Below are positions 24,901 to 33,856 of a DNA stretch of 64,000 bases, in pieces; the first letter of the stretch is position 1, and every line of letters begins with the position of its first letter. The position numbers and the translations under genes are program-made. This stretch comes from CAZOKZ01 sp964580585 (GTDB taxonomy: Bacteria > Sumerlaeota > Sumerlaeia > SLMS01 > JAHLLQ01): positions 1 to 64,000 of the forward strand of contig CAZOKZ010000004.1 in NCBI GenBank assembly GCA_964580585.1. The letters are read 5' to 3'. The notes below the pieces were generated by a model. It was not told where the DNA came from. It did not search any database and saw only the letters and a program-made list of their open reading frames with translations.

Positions 24901-27168
24901 CATGTCTGTTGTCTGAGCGCCAAACACCACCGAATGAATCAACTGATTGTTGTTCGCGTCGTTGTCATAAAGACCAATCGCTTCGCCGCCTTTACCTAGT
25001 TTGAAGTTAGCGTGCGGCTGAGTCGGCGTTTCCTGAACGCCATCGTCGTCGGCCCAAACCACCAGGAATCCCTTGGCGGGAACTATTGTGCCGGGGGCGA
25101 ACTCATACTGTGTGCGATTAAGCAAATCGTCGGTCAGGTGCAATCCACCCAGATCGAAGTTCGTCGTTTCATCATTGTAGATTTCAATCCAATCCTCATA
25201 TTCGCCCGCATTGTCTGTGATGAACGACTCGTTGTCGGCCATATATTCATTGATATAGAGGCTCGGCGGCGTACGCGGATTCGGATTATTGCAATTGCTC
25301 ATATCGTCGTCGTTCGCCGTTCCTGGAGTCACGGCGCAGAATTCCTGCGTGGTGTCCGCACCATCCGGGAAGCGACCGAAAGAACGATCCGTCGAGAATG
25401 TCGGGTAAGTCAGCGTATTGATCAACGTATAGCCGGTGTTCGCGCCCCGGAACAAACACACCGTTTCGCCACTCGAACCCAGTTTGAAATTCGTATGAAT
25501 ATCCGTCGGTGTTGTTTGGGCCGGAGTTCCATCTGCCCAGACACGAAGGAAACCTTTACCGGGAATCACCGTCCCTGCAGGAATTTGATACATGGTGGGG
25601 GAGGACGGGTCGTCGCTCAGATGCCAGCCCGACAAATCGTAGGCGGTTTCCTCATCGTTGTAAATTTCCACCCAATCTTCGTACTCGCCGAAGTTATCTG
25701 TTTCAAGCGATGTGTTCGAAGCAACGACTTCGTTGACAAAAATATTGGGCAGCGGATCGATGGAATCGATGTTCTGGTCCCAGAAATCGATTTGTGTTTG
25801 AAGAGAAGCCGCTCGTGCGTTCATGAACGGCAAAATCCCCATCGTATGATAACTGCCGCCTGCCCATGTTGTCGGATTATTGTAATCGTTGAAATAGGTA
25901 AAATGTTGACCGCTCGCGGTGCCTGTCACCCCACCGTTTTCGATCGTGCCGTCGAACCACGGAGCTATCAGGTTGTGGTAAAAATCAATCTTGGCCTGAT
26001 ACGTGGGATCGGACAAAATATCCTTTGCCAGTTGACAATGACGGACGAACTGCTTGCGGAAATTGGTAACAGTTATCAGAGAGATGTGCAATGGGGCGGG
26101 CGAGGAACCGAAGCCTCCGTCCCCCCAGGTTGTAATATCCCGTTGCGACCAATCCGTCCCAAAAAAATCGGTCCCGAACGTATTGTCGTAATCGAATGGG
26201 ATCCATTCGAATTTGCCATGATTCGTGTTTTGATAAAGATAGTAATTATTACTACCATACCAGTAATCGTCCCAACTGCCCGTCGCCACATTCGATGCCA
26301 GATAGCGGAGAAATGAATCGACATTTACATAATGATCCATGTTTTCCTGAAGCGTAGTCGTGTTGGCTCCGGAATTAATAAATTGAATAAATTCGGCCAA
26401 ATCCGAATAATCGGAATTCGGATCGTTGTTGCCTTCTTCATAGGATGGGCCGCCGTAATTTTCGTAATCCGAAGCCTGTCCCGACCCCACAATGTTTAAA
26501 TCCGCCGGACCGCCCTTGTACAAACATTTGTACAGATTGCCGTCCTTGGTGCCGAACCACGAATCGGTAAATTCCTCGTCGATTTGTTCCGTGTGAATTT
26601 TGATGCTGCGAAACACACCGTTCACATACACTGCCACATAGTGAGTGCGGCTCGATGCCAGACCCATCCGAAGCAAAAACTCGTGCGCCAACATCCGCCG
26701 CAACATCGTTGGATCGTTTTGGTCGCCGTTCAGATTCATTTTTTCCAGACCATGAAAATTCTGGCCAGGAACGAAATGATTGATGTCCAGCTTGAAGTTT
26801 TTCCGCGTGTTGTTAATCGACGTATTGCCGCGAGCGTGGATACCCACATTGGTGATGGTCTCGTCGATTTTCGAATTCACCCAACGAACATCGCAGGGAT
26901 AAGGAATTCGCGCCGCTGGATCCGCCAAAATCGCATTGAAATCGTTCGGATCCATCGTAATTTCGCAAACCGTCACCTCGTCGGTCAGGAAGATATTCTC
27001 CTCCTCATCGATATAGTCCGCATTTGTCGGTTTAGCAGAATAAGCCCACGCCGATGTTGATGTCAGGCAAGGTCCTCCGAACAATGCCGCAACACCCAAC
27101 AACATTCCCCCAACCCTGTTGACCATGGCCGATTTCGAGCCACCCCATAACGATTTTTGTAGAAGCAC
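21922..27168 (-). CDS. Giant secreted CotH-kinase/lamin-tail-domain protein with C-terminal FG-GAP/VCBS repeats
   Basis: I place the start at the GTG at 27168, eight bases after AAGGAGG; the frame is open to 27243. This gives 1748 residues with a signal peptide (GMLLGVAALFGGPCLTSTSAWA). Residues about 65-430 match a CotH kinase domain (GIHARGNTSINNTRKNFKL, MNLNGDQNDPTMLRRML, FEWIPFDYDNTFG). Four lamin-tail domains begin near residues 474, 634, 905 and 1170 (INEYMADN, DWIEIYNDE, LHLTDD). The region from about 1430 carries five FG-GAP/VCBS units (TEYGEAW, GDFNGDGAADLAQF). CotH kinases phosphorylate extracellular proteins in Bacillus spore coats; the substrate here is unknown. Confidence 0.88.
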   Translation of the reverse strand: MLLQKSLWGGSKSAMVNRVGGMLLGVAALFGGPCLTSTSAWAYSAKPTNADYIDEEENIFLTDEVTVCEITMDPNDFNAILADPAARIPYPCDVRWVNSKIDETITNVGIHARGNTSINNTRKNFKLDINHFVPGQNFHGLEKMNLNGDQNDPTMLRRMLAHEFLLRMGLASSRTHYVAVYVNGVFRSIKIHTEQIDEEFTDSWFGTKDGNLYKCLYKGGPADLNIVGSGQASDYENYGGPSYEEGNNDPNSDYSDLAEFIQFINSGANTTTLQENMDHYVNVDSFLRYLASNVATGSWDDYWYGSNNYYLYQNTNHGKFEWIPFDYDNTFGTDFFGTDWSQRDITTWGDGGFGSSPAPLHISLITVTNFRKQFVRHCQLAKDILSDPTYQAKIDFYHNLIAPWFDGTIENGGVTGTASGQHFTYFNDYNNPTTWAGGSYHTMGILPFMNARAASLQTQIDFWDQNIDSIDPLPNIFVNEVVASNTSLETDNFGEYEDWVEIYNDEETAYDLSGWHLSDDPSSPTMYQIPAGTVIPGKGFLRVWADGTPAQTTPTDIHTNFKLGSSGETVCLFRGANTGYTLINTLTYPTFSTDRSFGRFPDGADTTQEFCAVTPGTANDDDMSNCNNPNPRTPPSLYINEYMADNESFITDNAGEYEDWIEIYNDETTNFDLGGLHLTDDLLNRTQYEFAPGTIVPAKGFLVVWADDDGVQETPTQPHANFKLGKGGEAIGLYDNDANNNQLIHSVVFGAQTTDMTEGLLPDGVGSPQALSGPTPGVSNTLAPNANPTVAITSVIPDSATSFYDDPFSDYIHLEGTASDMDGTVTEVQMRITASSELPFRNKFETTGWIPAYQILPGDDWSQWFGDEYIGVGVGTMEIRAIDDEGAMSDVVSHTWARMPEENTVPRLFINEFMADNTTTITDNFGEPADWIEIYNDEETDFDLSGLYLTDDLWNPTKWQFPAGTTIASKGFLLVWADSNELQSTPDDPHTNFSLSKNGEHLGLFHDDAHSNDPIYIFVYRDQQTDVSQGLYYPEGHYHVELSNLPYPTPGYANLGPANHPPTVKIVNVDPGTWLSNSTTSVNLSGTAKDTNGTLSVVFYRVTTETSFDKSETTLWQPANNDSGDWTQWSCDAPLGVGDNLIEVRAVDDEVLYGPIDSVVVERRKLLRPVPAVFINEFKGPDVTLPVSGEKTDKSTLPGPWVEIYNAEESTFDLSGMYLTNDLANPTMWQFPEGTTVEPDDFLLVLAFGDDSGSTPTLPQTNFVIDPNGGELGLFDNDNNDNQVIHDVSYGTIGTSMSIGLFPDGFEPFQILFNPTPGTNNSAGDPPQVSVTNFIPSNHLLYPEDSVHIEGTASDGDENLLQVSYRLVTIEPSTWSVANNNSGDWSNWSIDVPVIVGTNLIQIQAIDTTLLVSTNLSVVVTRNAAGELCDLMVLTQFGEAWGSLNVAGTFQDAVKYGQLGFFQDPASGWKTMTADFNADNLSDMAVVTEYGEAWTVTNLGNETFGPPTKQSAGYLIDDTSGWTTLTGDFNGDGAADLAQFTEYHDLWVGYNDGAGNVPGPSLAVPSAFTHDEANGYWLATGDVTGDGRDDIVQLEPGGLVSVAIATPAMSIEAPTFFGFTGFTYSPATHYGTHLGDFNDDGKVDLCQITEYGDAWVSLSTGTAFSSPTRWGWLGYRDAPDLGEGWWVFAGDANGDGIDDLIQLNEYGEAWVAESTGRGAFLEPVKNAQLGFHHKPNGPWQMYVTRNVP

Positions 27169-27639
27169 TCCCACATCCTCCTTGTAATTATAGCTTTTTT
27201 TTGATGGTACAAATTGCATAGTTCGACGTGATCCATTGGTCAACCCAACATTCCATTAAAACCTCGTGAGCCGATTGTTTTTCAGCCCAGTATCTGGGAG
27301 TTGAAAAGAGGTCGTTTTTCTCTCAAATACGGCAAAATCAGACTTTTGGTGTCCGATTATACGGGGATATCCCAAGCCAATATTTTCCCTGGACCACGGC
27401 TTAAAAGTCCTTGCCTTGGCCCCCTCTATTCAGAAAACTCCCGGCCACTTATGCTAGGTAGAGAGAACTAGTGTGGGATAAATTTGTGATAATTTTCACG
27501 ATCTGGCAACAATAACTGGATCTGACCCGTCCAGTTTGCCCGCCAGCTTCCCTGTATCTGCCTCTCTCTGCCAGCCAGCCACAAAACGCAGGATTGGCCT
27601 GACGAAGTGTCGGGTTCCGCCTGTCGGAGAGTTTGCTGC
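27169..27639. other. Divergent intergenic region between the CotH gene and actA
   Basis: No gene is seen. The stretch should hold promoters in both directions. TGTGA-TAATTT-TCACG at 27485-27500 resembles a CRP/FNR-family binding site and lies about 140 bases before actA. TATGCT at about 27452 could be a -10 element, but I cannot assign a -35 with confidence. Confidence 0.45.
27485..27500. promoter_or_regulatory. CRP/FNR-like palindrome upstream of actA
   Basis: TGTGA-N6-TCACG departs from the consensus TGTGA-N6-TCACA by one base. A Crp/Fnr-family regulator is encoded at 63161-63865, but a link is only a hypothesis. Confidence 0.35.
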
Positions 27640-28395
27640 ATGAAAATCACAGCCCAAACGGTGCTGGCACGTTGGCGGCTTTTTGCCTTGGTTGGCATTG
27701 TGCTGCTCGTTGTGGGGTTCAAAGCCTGGACCCTGACCAATAACAAAGGCTACATGCCCGACCAGCCCATCGCCTACAGCCATGCTCTGCACGCGGGAAC
27801 CCTGGGCATGGATTGTCTGTATTGCCATACCAACGCCGAGCGTTCGCGCCACGCCACCGTACCGCCTGTTTCGACGTGTATGGGGTGCCATCAAACCGTT
27901 CGCACCGATCGCCCCGAGATTCAAAAGCTCGCCGGCTACTACGATCGTGACGAATCCGTTCCGTGGAACCGCGTCTGGAGCCTGCCCGACCACGTTTTCT
28001 TCAACCACGAGGCCCACGTAGGCGCCGGAGTGGCCTGCCAAACGTGCCACGGCCCCATCGAAACCATGGAAAAAGTCTATCAATACGTCGATTTCAGCAT
28101 GGGGTGGTGCATGTCCTGCCACCGCAACGACGAATATATTCGGACGCCGGAAAAGCAGGCCAAGTTCTCCTCGTTGAAGGCAGACTCGGCGGCTTTCAAG
28201 AGCATCCGCCCCGAAATCTGGAACGAAGCCGATTTGGAAAAAGCCACGAAGGAAGCCGATCCGGTCAAGCAGCACGAATTGATCGTCAAGGCCCTCGGCT
28301 ACGATAGCCTCGCTCGCCAGACGGGGCCCGGCGCTATCGACCATATCAAGGCGTTCCAGAACGCCCCGTTGAACTGTAACACTTGCCACCAGTAA
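27640..28395 (+). CDS. actA: Alternative complex III subunit ActA, pentaheme cytochrome c
   Basis: The start at 27640 gives 251 residues. An N-terminal membrane helix (LFALVGIVLLVVGFKAW) is followed by MPDQPIAYSHALHAGTLGMD, the usual opening of ActA. Exactly five CxxCH motifs are present (CLYCH, CMGCH, CQTCH, CMSCH, CNTCH), as expected for the pentaheme subunit. ActA passes electrons within alternative complex III, the quinol:electron-acceptor oxidoreductase that replaces the bc1 complex in many bacteria. It is the first gene of the long act-cox cluster, with 25 bases between it and actB. Confidence 0.93.
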   Translation: MKITAQTVLARWRLFALVGIVLLVVGFKAWTLTNNKGYMPDQPIAYSHALHAGTLGMDCLYCHTNAERSRHATVPPVSTCMGCHQTVRTDRPEIQKLAGYYDRDESVPWNRVWSLPDHVFFNHEAHVGAGVACQTCHGPIETMEKVYQYVDFSMGWCMSCHRNDEYIRTPEKQAKFSSLKADSAAFKSIRPEIWNEADLEKATKEADPVKQHELIVKALGYDSLARQTGPGAIDHIKAFQNAPLNCNTCHQ

Positions 28396-28420
28396 GCCTG
28401 AATCTGTTAGGAGCCATTTG

Positions 28421-31400
28421 ATGGGCGACAATTCTCATCGGCCACTTTATTGGTCCACTCTCGAAGAGTACGAGGGTGATCCCGACGTCCTGGCCCGCCA
28501 GGGCGGTGGCGATTGGAACACCAAGCCGAAAGGTTTTTCCGAGCACCTTGAGGCACTTGGGTTGTCGGAACTGACCCTCCGACGCCGCACGTTCCTGAAA
28601 ATGAGCGGTTTTGCTGCCGTGCTCGCTGCTGTCAGCGGTTGTGAAAAACCCGCAGAAAAAATCCTGCCGTACGTCAACGCTCCCGAGGAAATCGTCCCCG
28701 GTGTCGCAACGCACTACGCTTCAACTTGCGGCGGATGCGAGGCAGCGTGCGGGGTGATTGTCAAAACCCGCGAAGCACGCCCCATCAAAATCGAAGGCAA
28801 TCCGAACCACCTTATTAATAAAGGCCGCCTGTGCGCGCGTGGCCAGGCTTCCATCCTCAGCCTTTACGATCCCGATCGAATCGGCGATCCTGTCGAGGTG
28901 AAGTCCGATGGAACGCTGAAGAAGACGACGTGGGATCTGGCGGATCAACAAATCGTTAAAGCACTCAAGTCGGCGGGCAAACGCGCCGTTCTTTTGACCA
29001 ACACGATTCATGGCCCAGCCCGTACGGCGATCATTGATCGCTTCAAAACAACGTTCCCGGGCCTGCGCCACGTGGTGTACGATACATTGGCCGAAGCCGA
29101 GCGCGTCGATGCACGCGAATTGGCCTACGGTGAACGCGTTCTGCCGCGTTATCACTTTGACAAATCAGAAGTTACCGTTCTTCTCGGTTCCGATCCCATG
29201 GCAGACGGCGCCTCGCCCGTCGAATTCATGGCGGGTATCGCCGAGAAGCGTAAGCTTCAAAAAGACGACCACGACCACTTCACAATGGGTAGCCTCTATG
29301 CGTTCGAACCGCTTGCTACCATGAGCGGCATGAATGCGGATTACCGATTTGCCGTCAAGTCCGACGACTTGCTGAATTTGGCCCTCGCGATCGCCTCTCA
29401 GTTGGCTTCCGATGGTCATTCGGAAGTTTCGGGAATTAACCTGAGCGTCGATCCGGGCAAAGTTGAATCCGAAATTGGTCTGGCTAAAGGCACGATCAAG
29501 AAAGTCGCCGACGATTTATGGGCGGCGCGTGGCAAGAGCCTCGTTTATACGGGGGGGTTGCTTTCGCGCACGGCGAACATCGCCGACCTGCATGTAGCTG
29601 TAAACCTCATCAACTCAATGCTTGGCAACGAAGGCGTTACTGTCGATGCCTCGCGTCCGAGCAATCAATCCCAGGGATCGACCGCTGATATTCTGGCGCT
29701 GATCGACGATATGGATGCTGGAAACGTCGATGTTTTGCTGATCGATGGCGTCAATCCCGTGTACTCATTGCCGGAAAGCGCCAGATTTGCCTCGGCGTTG
29801 AAAAGCGTTTCTCTGAAAGTTTCTTTCGACCGCGTCAAATCGGAGACTTCTGCGCATTGCGATCTGATTTTGCCGGGCTTGCATTATCTGGAAGCTTGGG
29901 GCGATGCCGAACCGATTGCGGGCTTTCTTTCCATTCAGCAACCGACCATTGGCAAGATCAAAGGCAATCAATCCGTCGCAGGCGGCGCGTTGTGGAACAA
30001 TCGCGCGTTCGAGCAATCGATCATCGCCATTGCACGCCTTGCCGGATCGAAGGAATTCGACGTCGAGTTGCCTCAACCCGAACCCATCGAGGGTAAGCCA
30101 GCACCCGACCCGATTCCTCCGCGTATGATGACGTGGCACGAATTCCTGATGAAAACCTGGGAAACCGAGGTTTTCGCCAAGGGCGGCTATCGTGGCAGCT
30201 TCCAGGACTTTTGGTTTGCAACGTTACGCCAGGGTGTGTTGGACGCCACGTTCCGCGTGACGGGTGCCAAGGGCGCACGGAAACTGAACGTTCCTGGTGT
30301 TCTTCAACGCTTGAAGGCCGCTACTTCCGTCAAGTCTTCCGGCTTGTCTCTTTCCCTGTACACCTTGCCGAACACTTATGACGGTCGCGACGCGAATAAT
30401 CCATGGTTGCTCGAACTTCCCGACCCGGTGACCCGCGTTTGTTGGGATAACTTTGTGGCGGTGGCGCCAAAATTCGCGCGCGAAAACAAATTGAAAGACG
30501 GCCAGATCATTGCCGTGACGGCGAATGGAGTGACGGTCGAGGGCCCGGTGCGTATTCACCCAGGTATGCACGAAAGTGTATTGGCTCTCGGCGGTGGCTG
30601 GGGCCGTACAGAAGCGGGTGCGGTTGGCACGGGTGAAGGCTTCAATGCCTACGTGCTCGGCGCAGTGACCGATGGCAAGGTTGCCTATTCCGGTGGTAAA
30701 GTGGAATGGGTGCCGACGGGCAAAAAGACCCGTCTTGCCGATGTTCAGGGTCACAATTACATGAAGCTCGATCCGACCGACGAACACGAGCCCGAGCGTC
30801 AGATCGTCCAGGCCACCAGCCTGGAAATGATGAACGAAAATCCGCAGGCGCCTCAGCCCACGTATCACATTCCCTATTGGGAAGTGGGCCAAGAGATGCC
30901 CGACCAGTGGCGGACGAAGGATTTCCATTACACACAGCATAAATGGGTGATGGCCATCGATCTGAACGCGTGTATTGGCTGTAACGCGTGCATGGTGGCT
31001 TGCCAGGCCGAGAACAACATTCCGGTCGTAGGTAAGCGCGAGGTCCTGGTTGGCCGCGAAATGCATTGGATTCGCATCGACCGCTACTACAAGGGCAATC
31101 CGGACAATCCGGAATTTGCCAAGCAGCCGATGCTTTGCCAGCAGTGTGACAATGCGCCGTGCGAGACGGTTTGCCCGGTTCTTGCCACCGTGCATAGCGA
31201 CGAAGGTCTCAACCAGCAGGTGTATAACCGCTGCGTGGGCACTCGGTATTGCGCGAACAACTGTCCTTATAAAGTTCGCCGCTTCAATTTCTACACCTAC
31301 ACGAAATTCCGCAAAGGCCCGCACAGCGATGATCGGGTAACCGATACGCCGTTGGCGCTGGCCCTGAATCCGGACATTACGGTTCGCACGAAGGGCATTA

Positions 31401-31864
31401 TGGAAAAATGCACCTTCTGCAGCCAGCGTCTGCGCACGGCCAAGGATGAAGCCAAGGCCGCCGGTCAGAACATCGCCGAAGGACAGGTCAAGACGGCTTG
31501 CCAGCAAACTTGTCCGGCCCAAGCGATCCACTTTGGCGACGCACTGAATCCCACGCACGCGGTGAATGCGATTCGCGAAGAAAATAAAGACAAACGCGGT
31601 TACGATGTTTTGGCGGAACTGAATGTGAAGCCGAACATCATGTACCTGGCTCAGGTATTAAACCGCGAAACACAAGAATTCGACGTCAAGTATCATCAAA
31701 AACACCATGGCGCCGGTCACGGCGATGAACATGGTGCCGATGAGCATGGTGGCCATGAAGAACACGGCCATGAAGAAGCCCCCGCTTCGCATGAAGAGCA
31801 TTCTCACGGCGAAGGCGAGCAGCATTCCCGGGCTTCCGAGCCTGTAACAGGAGTGAAGAGTTGA
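28421..31864 (+). CDS. actB: Alternative complex III subunit ActB, fused molybdopterin-like and Fe-S domains
   Basis: TTAGGAG seven bases upstream fixes the ATG at 28421 (1147 residues). A Tat-type signal, RRRTFLKMSG, leads to a lipobox-like SGC, so the protein is probably a periplasmic lipoprotein. The N-terminal two thirds resemble molybdopterin oxidoreductases (CGGCEAACGVIVKTREARP), although ACIII is known to lack the cofactor. The C-terminal third has Fe-S groups CIGCNACMVAC, CQQCDNAPCETVC, CVGTRYCANNC and CTFCSQ...CQQTC. The last 50 residues are unusually rich in His and Glu (HHGAGHGDEHGADEHGGHEE) and may bind metal. Both halves being in one polypeptide matches many ACIII operons. Confidence 0.94.
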   Translation: MGDNSHRPLYWSTLEEYEGDPDVLARQGGGDWNTKPKGFSEHLEALGLSELTLRRRTFLKMSGFAAVLAAVSGCEKPAEKILPYVNAPEEIVPGVATHYASTCGGCEAACGVIVKTREARPIKIEGNPNHLINKGRLCARGQASILSLYDPDRIGDPVEVKSDGTLKKTTWDLADQQIVKALKSAGKRAVLLTNTIHGPARTAIIDRFKTTFPGLRHVVYDTLAEAERVDARELAYGERVLPRYHFDKSEVTVLLGSDPMADGASPVEFMAGIAEKRKLQKDDHDHFTMGSLYAFEPLATMSGMNADYRFAVKSDDLLNLALAIASQLASDGHSEVSGINLSVDPGKVESEIGLAKGTIKKVADDLWAARGKSLVYTGGLLSRTANIADLHVAVNLINSMLGNEGVTVDASRPSNQSQGSTADILALIDDMDAGNVDVLLIDGVNPVYSLPESARFASALKSVSLKVSFDRVKSETSAHCDLILPGLHYLEAWGDAEPIAGFLSIQQPTIGKIKGNQSVAGGALWNNRAFEQSIIAIARLAGSKEFDVELPQPEPIEGKPAPDPIPPRMMTWHEFLMKTWETEVFAKGGYRGSFQDFWFATLRQGVLDATFRVTGAKGARKLNVPGVLQRLKAATSVKSSGLSLSLYTLPNTYDGRDANNPWLLELPDPVTRVCWDNFVAVAPKFARENKLKDGQIIAVTANGVTVEGPVRIHPGMHESVLALGGGWGRTEAGAVGTGEGFNAYVLGAVTDGKVAYSGGKVEWVPTGKKTRLADVQGHNYMKLDPTDEHEPERQIVQATSLEMMNENPQAPQPTYHIPYWEVGQEMPDQWRTKDFHYTQHKWVMAIDLNACIGCNACMVACQAENNIPVVGKREVLVGREMHWIRIDRYYKGNPDNPEFAKQPMLCQQCDNAPCETVCPVLATVHSDEGLNQQVYNRCVGTRYCANNCPYKVRRFNFYTYTKFRKGPHSDDRVTDTPLALALNPDITVRTKGIMEKCTFCSQRLRTAKDEAKAAGQNIAEGQVKTACQQTCPAQAIHFGDALNPTHAVNAIREENKDKRGYDVLAELNVKPNIMYLAQVLNRETQEFDVKYHQKHHGAGHGDEHGADEHGGHEEHGHEEAPASHEEHSHGEGEQHSRASEPVTGVKS

Positions 31865-33339
31865 GTTCAGCGGCAGTCTCTCACGACCACGAGGAAGGAC
31901 TCGGCCATGGCGGGATGACCCCCGACGGCAAGTACCCCCTTGTGGATCCCAAATATTCGATGCGTGACGTCACCGACGACGTTCTGGCGCCGATGTTTAA
32001 ATTCCCGCCGCTGATCTGGCACGCGGCGTTTGGTTTCGCCCAACTCTGCCTGGTACTGGGCGCGGTGCTCGTTGCGGTCCAGATGTATCGCGGTCTTGGT
32101 ATTCTCGGCATCAATAACCCGGTTGGCTGGGGTGTTTACATCACGAACTTCGTCTTCTGGGTCGGTATCGGCCACGCAGGAACGCTGATTTCGGCCATCC
32201 TTTTCCTCTTCCGTCAAAAATGGCGCACAGCCATTAACCGTTCGGCAGAAGCGATGACGATTTTCGCCGTTCAATGCGCTGGGCTTTTCCCGCTGTTGCA
32301 CGTTGGGCGCACCTGGAAAGCATACTGGCTGATTCCGTATCCGAACGATCGCCTGTTGTGGGTGAACTTCCGCTCGCCGCTGCTTTGGGACGTGTTCGCG
32401 GTGACGACGTATGTGACGGTGTCGGCGATTTTCTGGTACACGGGATTGATACCGGACTTTGCGACCGCGCGCGACAAAGCCAAAAACAAAATTCAAAAGG
32501 CAATTTACAGCACCCTTGCGATGAACTGGTCCGGTTCGATTCGCGACTGGGCGCATTACGAAAAAGCCTATGCCCAGTTTGCCTGGCTGGCCACGCCGCT
32601 CGTGCTTTCGGTGCACTCGGTCGTGTCGTTCGACTTCGCCGTTTCGCTGATTCCCGGCTGGCACACGACGATCTTCCCGCCGTACTTCGTTGCGGGCGCC
32701 ATTTTCTCCGGTTTCGGCATGGTGCTGACGCTTGTCGTTCCAATGCGGCGGTTTCTGCGTCTTGAACATTTCATTACCATGAACCACTTGGAGCTTTGTA
32801 ACAAGATCATCCTCTTTACATCGATGCTCGTTGGCTACGCGTACTTGATGGAATTCATCATTGCATGGTACTCGGAAGCCCAATACGAACGGGCTCAGTT
32901 CATGTACCGTTTGAGCGGTGAACACGCGTGGGCGTTCTGGACGATGTTTACCTGCAACGTGTTTATTCCCCAACTCTTCTGGTCGAAGAAAATCCGTCGT
33001 AATTTGATGGCGATGTTCATCATCGCATTCTTTGTCAATATCGGCATGTGGTTTGAACGCTTCAACATCTTCGTGTTGTCGCTCGAGCACGATTTCTTGC
33101 CGAGCAACTGGTCGTACTTTGTTCCGACACCGTTCGACGTTGGTGTGACGGTCGGCTCCTTTGGGTTGTTCTTCACCTTATTCCTGCTCTTCACCCGCGT
33201 GATGCCGACCATGGCGATCGCCGAAGTGAAGTCGGTGCTTCATCGCCCGAATGCAGGAGGCGTGGAGCGCGATTTCGAAGTGGTCAAATGGCCCGTCGAG
33301 AAAGAATCTCACGAGATGGAGGTCGCCACGCATGGCTAA
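31861..33339 (+). CDS. actC: Alternative complex III subunit ActC, NrfD-type quinol-oxidising membrane protein
   Basis: Translation probably begins at the TTG at 31861, which overlaps the actB stop and follows AGGAGTG. The product is 492 residues with about ten membrane helices and belongs to the NrfD/PsrC family. Characteristic segments are NNPVGWGVYITNFVFWVGIGHAGTLISA and LLHVGRTWKAYWLIPYPNDR. ActC carries one of the quinol sites of the complex and passes electrons to ActB. The hydrophilic N-terminal 40 residues are typical. Overlaps on both sides indicate strict translational coupling. Confidence 0.94.
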   Translation: MSSAAVSHDHEEGLGHGGMTPDGKYPLVDPKYSMRDVTDDVLAPMFKFPPLIWHAAFGFAQLCLVLGAVLVAVQMYRGLGILGINNPVGWGVYITNFVFWVGIGHAGTLISAILFLFRQKWRTAINRSAEAMTIFAVQCAGLFPLLHVGRTWKAYWLIPYPNDRLLWVNFRSPLLWDVFAVTTYVTVSAIFWYTGLIPDFATARDKAKNKIQKAIYSTLAMNWSGSIRDWAHYEKAYAQFAWLATPLVLSVHSVVSFDFAVSLIPGWHTTIFPPYFVAGAIFSGFGMVLTLVVPMRRFLRLEHFITMNHLELCNKIILFTSMLVGYAYLMEFIIAWYSEAQYERAQFMYRLSGEHAWAFWTMFTCNVFIPQLFWSKKIRRNLMAMFIIAFFVNIGMWFERFNIFVLSLEHDFLPSNWSYFVPTPFDVGVTVGSFGLFFTLFLLFTRVMPTMAIAEVKSVLHRPNAGGVERDFEVVKWPVEKESHEMEVATHG

Positions 33340-33856
33340 GTTGCCACGCAAGGGACTGATCGGTTTCTTCAACGATCCCGACGACCTGCTGCATGCGGCA
33401 GCCGAGGCGGATGCCGAAGGCTACCGTAACATGGATGCGTATTCTCCGTATCCAATCCACGGCATCGAGGAAGTGCTGCGAATCCGCCGTTCGTGGATTC
33501 CGGCAGCGGCGCTGTTCATGCTCTGCACCGGCGCGGCGCTGGGATTTTTGCTTCAGTATTGGACGCATGTGCTCGATTTCCCGATCAATATCGGTGGCAA
33601 GCCGTTGAACGCTTGGCCGGCGTATATCGTCATTGTGTTTGAAAGCGGGGTTCTTTTGTCGGCCTTGACGAATTTCCTGGCTATCTTCGTCGCGTGCCGT
33701 CTGTTCCCGAATCCGTGTACCAAGCCTCTCGACATCAATATAACGAACGACCGCTTTGCCTTGGTGATTCCGACAAAGAAGCCGGGACAGCAGGAAGAAG
33801 CCGCAAACCTCCTTCAGAGAATGGGCGCTGATGAAATTCGCACGCTTGACAACTAA
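33332..33856 (+). CDS. actD: Alternative complex III subunit ActD (DUF3341)
   Basis: The ATG at 33332 overlaps actC by eight bases and gives 174 residues. It matches the DUF3341 family: a soluble start (LIGFFNDPDDLLHAAAEADA, then YSPYPIHGIEEVLRIRRS), two membrane helices, and a C-terminal segment ending near DRFALVIPTKKPG. ActD is a structural membrane subunit of ACIII. Its end overlaps actE by 26 bases. Confidence 0.93.
   Translation: MAKLPRKGLIGFFNDPDDLLHAAAEADAEGYRNMDAYSPYPIHGIEEVLRIRRSWIPAAALFMLCTGAALGFLLQYWTHVLDFPINIGGKPLNAWPAYIVIVFESGVLLSALTNFLAIFVACRLFPNPCTKPLDINITNDRFALVIPTKKPGQQEEAANLLQRMGADEIRTLDN

Noticed and set aside
25012..26316. 434-codon plus-strand frame inside the CotH gene
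   Set aside because: Shadow of the lamin-tail coding strand; Arg/Ile-rich nonsense composition.
31867..33090. 407-codon minus-strand frame opposite actC
   Set aside because: His/Arg-rich antisense of a clear NrfD-type membrane protein.
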